Shown: positions 34,280 to 36,441 of the stretch, piece after piece
How the letters are laid out: every line of letters begins with the position of its first letter
Position numbering within the stretch: the first letter of the stretch is position 1
Notes under the pieces: generated by a model
The model's input: the letters and a program-made list of their open reading frames with translations, nothing else
Told to the model about the DNA's origin: nothing
Databases searched by the model: none
Assembly (NCBI GenBank): GCA_902782995.1
Contig: CACZPJ010000090.1
Location: 1-36,441, forward strand
Length of the DNA: 36,441 nucleotides
DNA from: an uncultured Lachnospiraceae bacterium
GTDB lineage: Bacteria > Bacillota > Clostridia > Lachnospirales > Lachnospiraceae
Direction: 5' to 3'
Program-made: the position numbers and the translations under genes

Positions 34280-34632
34280 TTTCCCGTACCATCTTAAGAA
34301 ACAGATCTGTTGCCCGGCTGAACAAATTCTTTCGTTTCCACACGAGGTGGTACTGAACATTTAGTTTTGGTTTTAGTGGACGAAAGACAATATCACTATC
34401 TAAGTTCAGTGGTAAGAAATTTCTGGTGGTCAAAAAGTACCACATATCATTTTTACAAAAATCGATGGACTACCGTAAACAACATTGTAGGTTGCGGTTA
34501 TGTTCAAATGGTCAATGTCGGTCTGCGCCCAGTCGGCGATATTCTGCTGTAAGCCAATCCGCCGGTGGAGGATCAGTGGCATCTGTAATAAGTATTCTTT
34601 CCGGATCACAGGAAGATCCGTGAAAGGAGATT
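34275..34632 (-). pseudogene. LysR-type regulator remnant (ligand-binding domain only)
   Basis: The minus strand encodes DLPVIRKEYLLQMPLILHRR and, further on, LNITATYNVVYGSPSIFVK. It then continues in another frame as LTTRNFLPLNLDSDIVFRPL and HLVWKRKNLFSRATDLFLKM. This is the second half of a LysR-type substrate-binding domain. The frame changes near 34450, where one missing base would restore the expected VKDGIGYAL-like sequence. The first about 170 residues, including the helix-turn-helix, are missing, and the 3' end runs into the antitoxin gene. It probably controlled the adjacent MATE gene, as LysR genes divergent from MATE pumps often do. Confidence 0.8.
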
Positions 34633-34663
34633 TTTTTATAAATCATATTATCATTCCTGTAGA

Positions 34664-34699
34664 CTATGATAAACGATAGCTTATATATATTTGCTATCG
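34664..34699 (+). promoter_or_regulatory. Surviving LysR-type operator upstream of the MATE gene
   Basis: A perfect inverted repeat CGATAGC (34674-34680) / GCTATCG (34693-34699) around an AT-rich centre, plus an overlapping CTATGATAAACGATAG palindrome-like unit (34664-34679). The ATAG/CTAT half-sites suit a LysR-type box. Confidence 0.45.
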
Positions 34700-34732
34700 A
34701 AAATCATCATGCATATAATCAGAGAAGAGAAA

Positions 34733-36316
<1,584 letters not shown>

Positions 36317-36354
36317 ATGTCAGATATCCTCGCAAATGTTGTTAACTTAGCGGG

Positions 36355-36428
36355 TTTCTACATCTGCTAATACACAACATAGGCGGCTGGCTCATTTGTG
36401 GTGAATGAAAGTGCAGATGTTGTAGAAA
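36355..36428. repeat. Imperfect inverted repeat behind the truncated reductase
   Basis: TTTCTACATCTGC (36355-36367) faces GCAGATGTTGTAGAAA (36413-36428), complementary apart from a three-base gap, with 45 bases between. It lies beyond the breakpoint of the aldo/keto reductase and may belong to whatever inserted there. The window ends too soon to tell. Confidence 0.4.
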
Positions 36429-36441
36429 AGAAGGTGATGAT

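Overview
The window looks like a chromosomal segment of a butyrate-producer-type Lachnospiraceae (Roseburia / Agathobacter / Eubacterium rectale neighbourhood). This is inferred from the gene order, strong GGAGG-type ribosome binding sites, Firmicutes-style sigma-A promoters and protein families typical of that group (DUF624, DUF4364, DUF1385, CBS/DRTGG pyrophosphatase). Species is not determined. About 32 kb is well-kept core genome; the last 4 kb is a decaying, more AT-rich accessory patch.

Layout. 1-9.0 kb: rpmF, a DUF624 membrane protein, then the lipid / cell-cycle run plsX-acpP-rnc-smc-ftsY, ending in a translationally coupled threonine ammonia-lyase. 9.05-9.7 kb: a 52-residue membrane microprotein and a convergent gene of unknown function. 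9.7-12.1 kb: the signal-recognition / ribosome run ylxM-ffh-rpsP-khpA, closed by a strong terminator. 12.1-17.5 kb: a three-gene MukBEF/Wadjet-like SMC operon (jetA-jetB-jetC) with no jetD nuclease gene. 17.5-18.9 kb: rimM-trmD, restarted from a promoter of their own behind a leader of stacked hairpins. 19.0-22.3 kb: a tail-anchored coiled-coil protein, a manganese-type pyrophosphatase and a flavin reductase-like protein. 22.4-24.6 kb: an AgrC/AgrA-type two-component pair with a clear LytTR direct-repeat operator in front of it. 24.6-27.3 kb (minus strand): malic enzyme, a TIGR01212 radical SAM protein and a DUF4364 protein as one operon. 27.3-32.2 kb: rho, rpmE, DUF1385, prmC, prfA. 32.2-36.4 kb: two unrecognised genes, short repeats, an orphan Phd/YefM-type antitoxin, and the remains of a LysR-MATE-aldo/keto reductase cluster, each member broken.

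How genes work together. Smc and FtsY sit with lipid synthesis and RNase III; Ffh and FtsY are the two GTPases of co-translational membrane targeting; PrmC methylates the GGQ glutamine of RF1, encoded next to it; RimM and TrmD serve ribosome and tRNA maturation. The most interesting item is the JetABC operon. It splits what in Bacillus is one rpsP-khpA-(ylqD)-rimM-trmD operon, and it is bracketed by a terminator and a new promoter. It lacks the nuclease that makes Wadjet a plasmid-defence system, which suggests a chromosome-maintenance role or a nuclease encoded elsewhere. A second notable signal is a three-copy leader hairpin with compensatory base changes, always 5 nt upstream of a GGAG.
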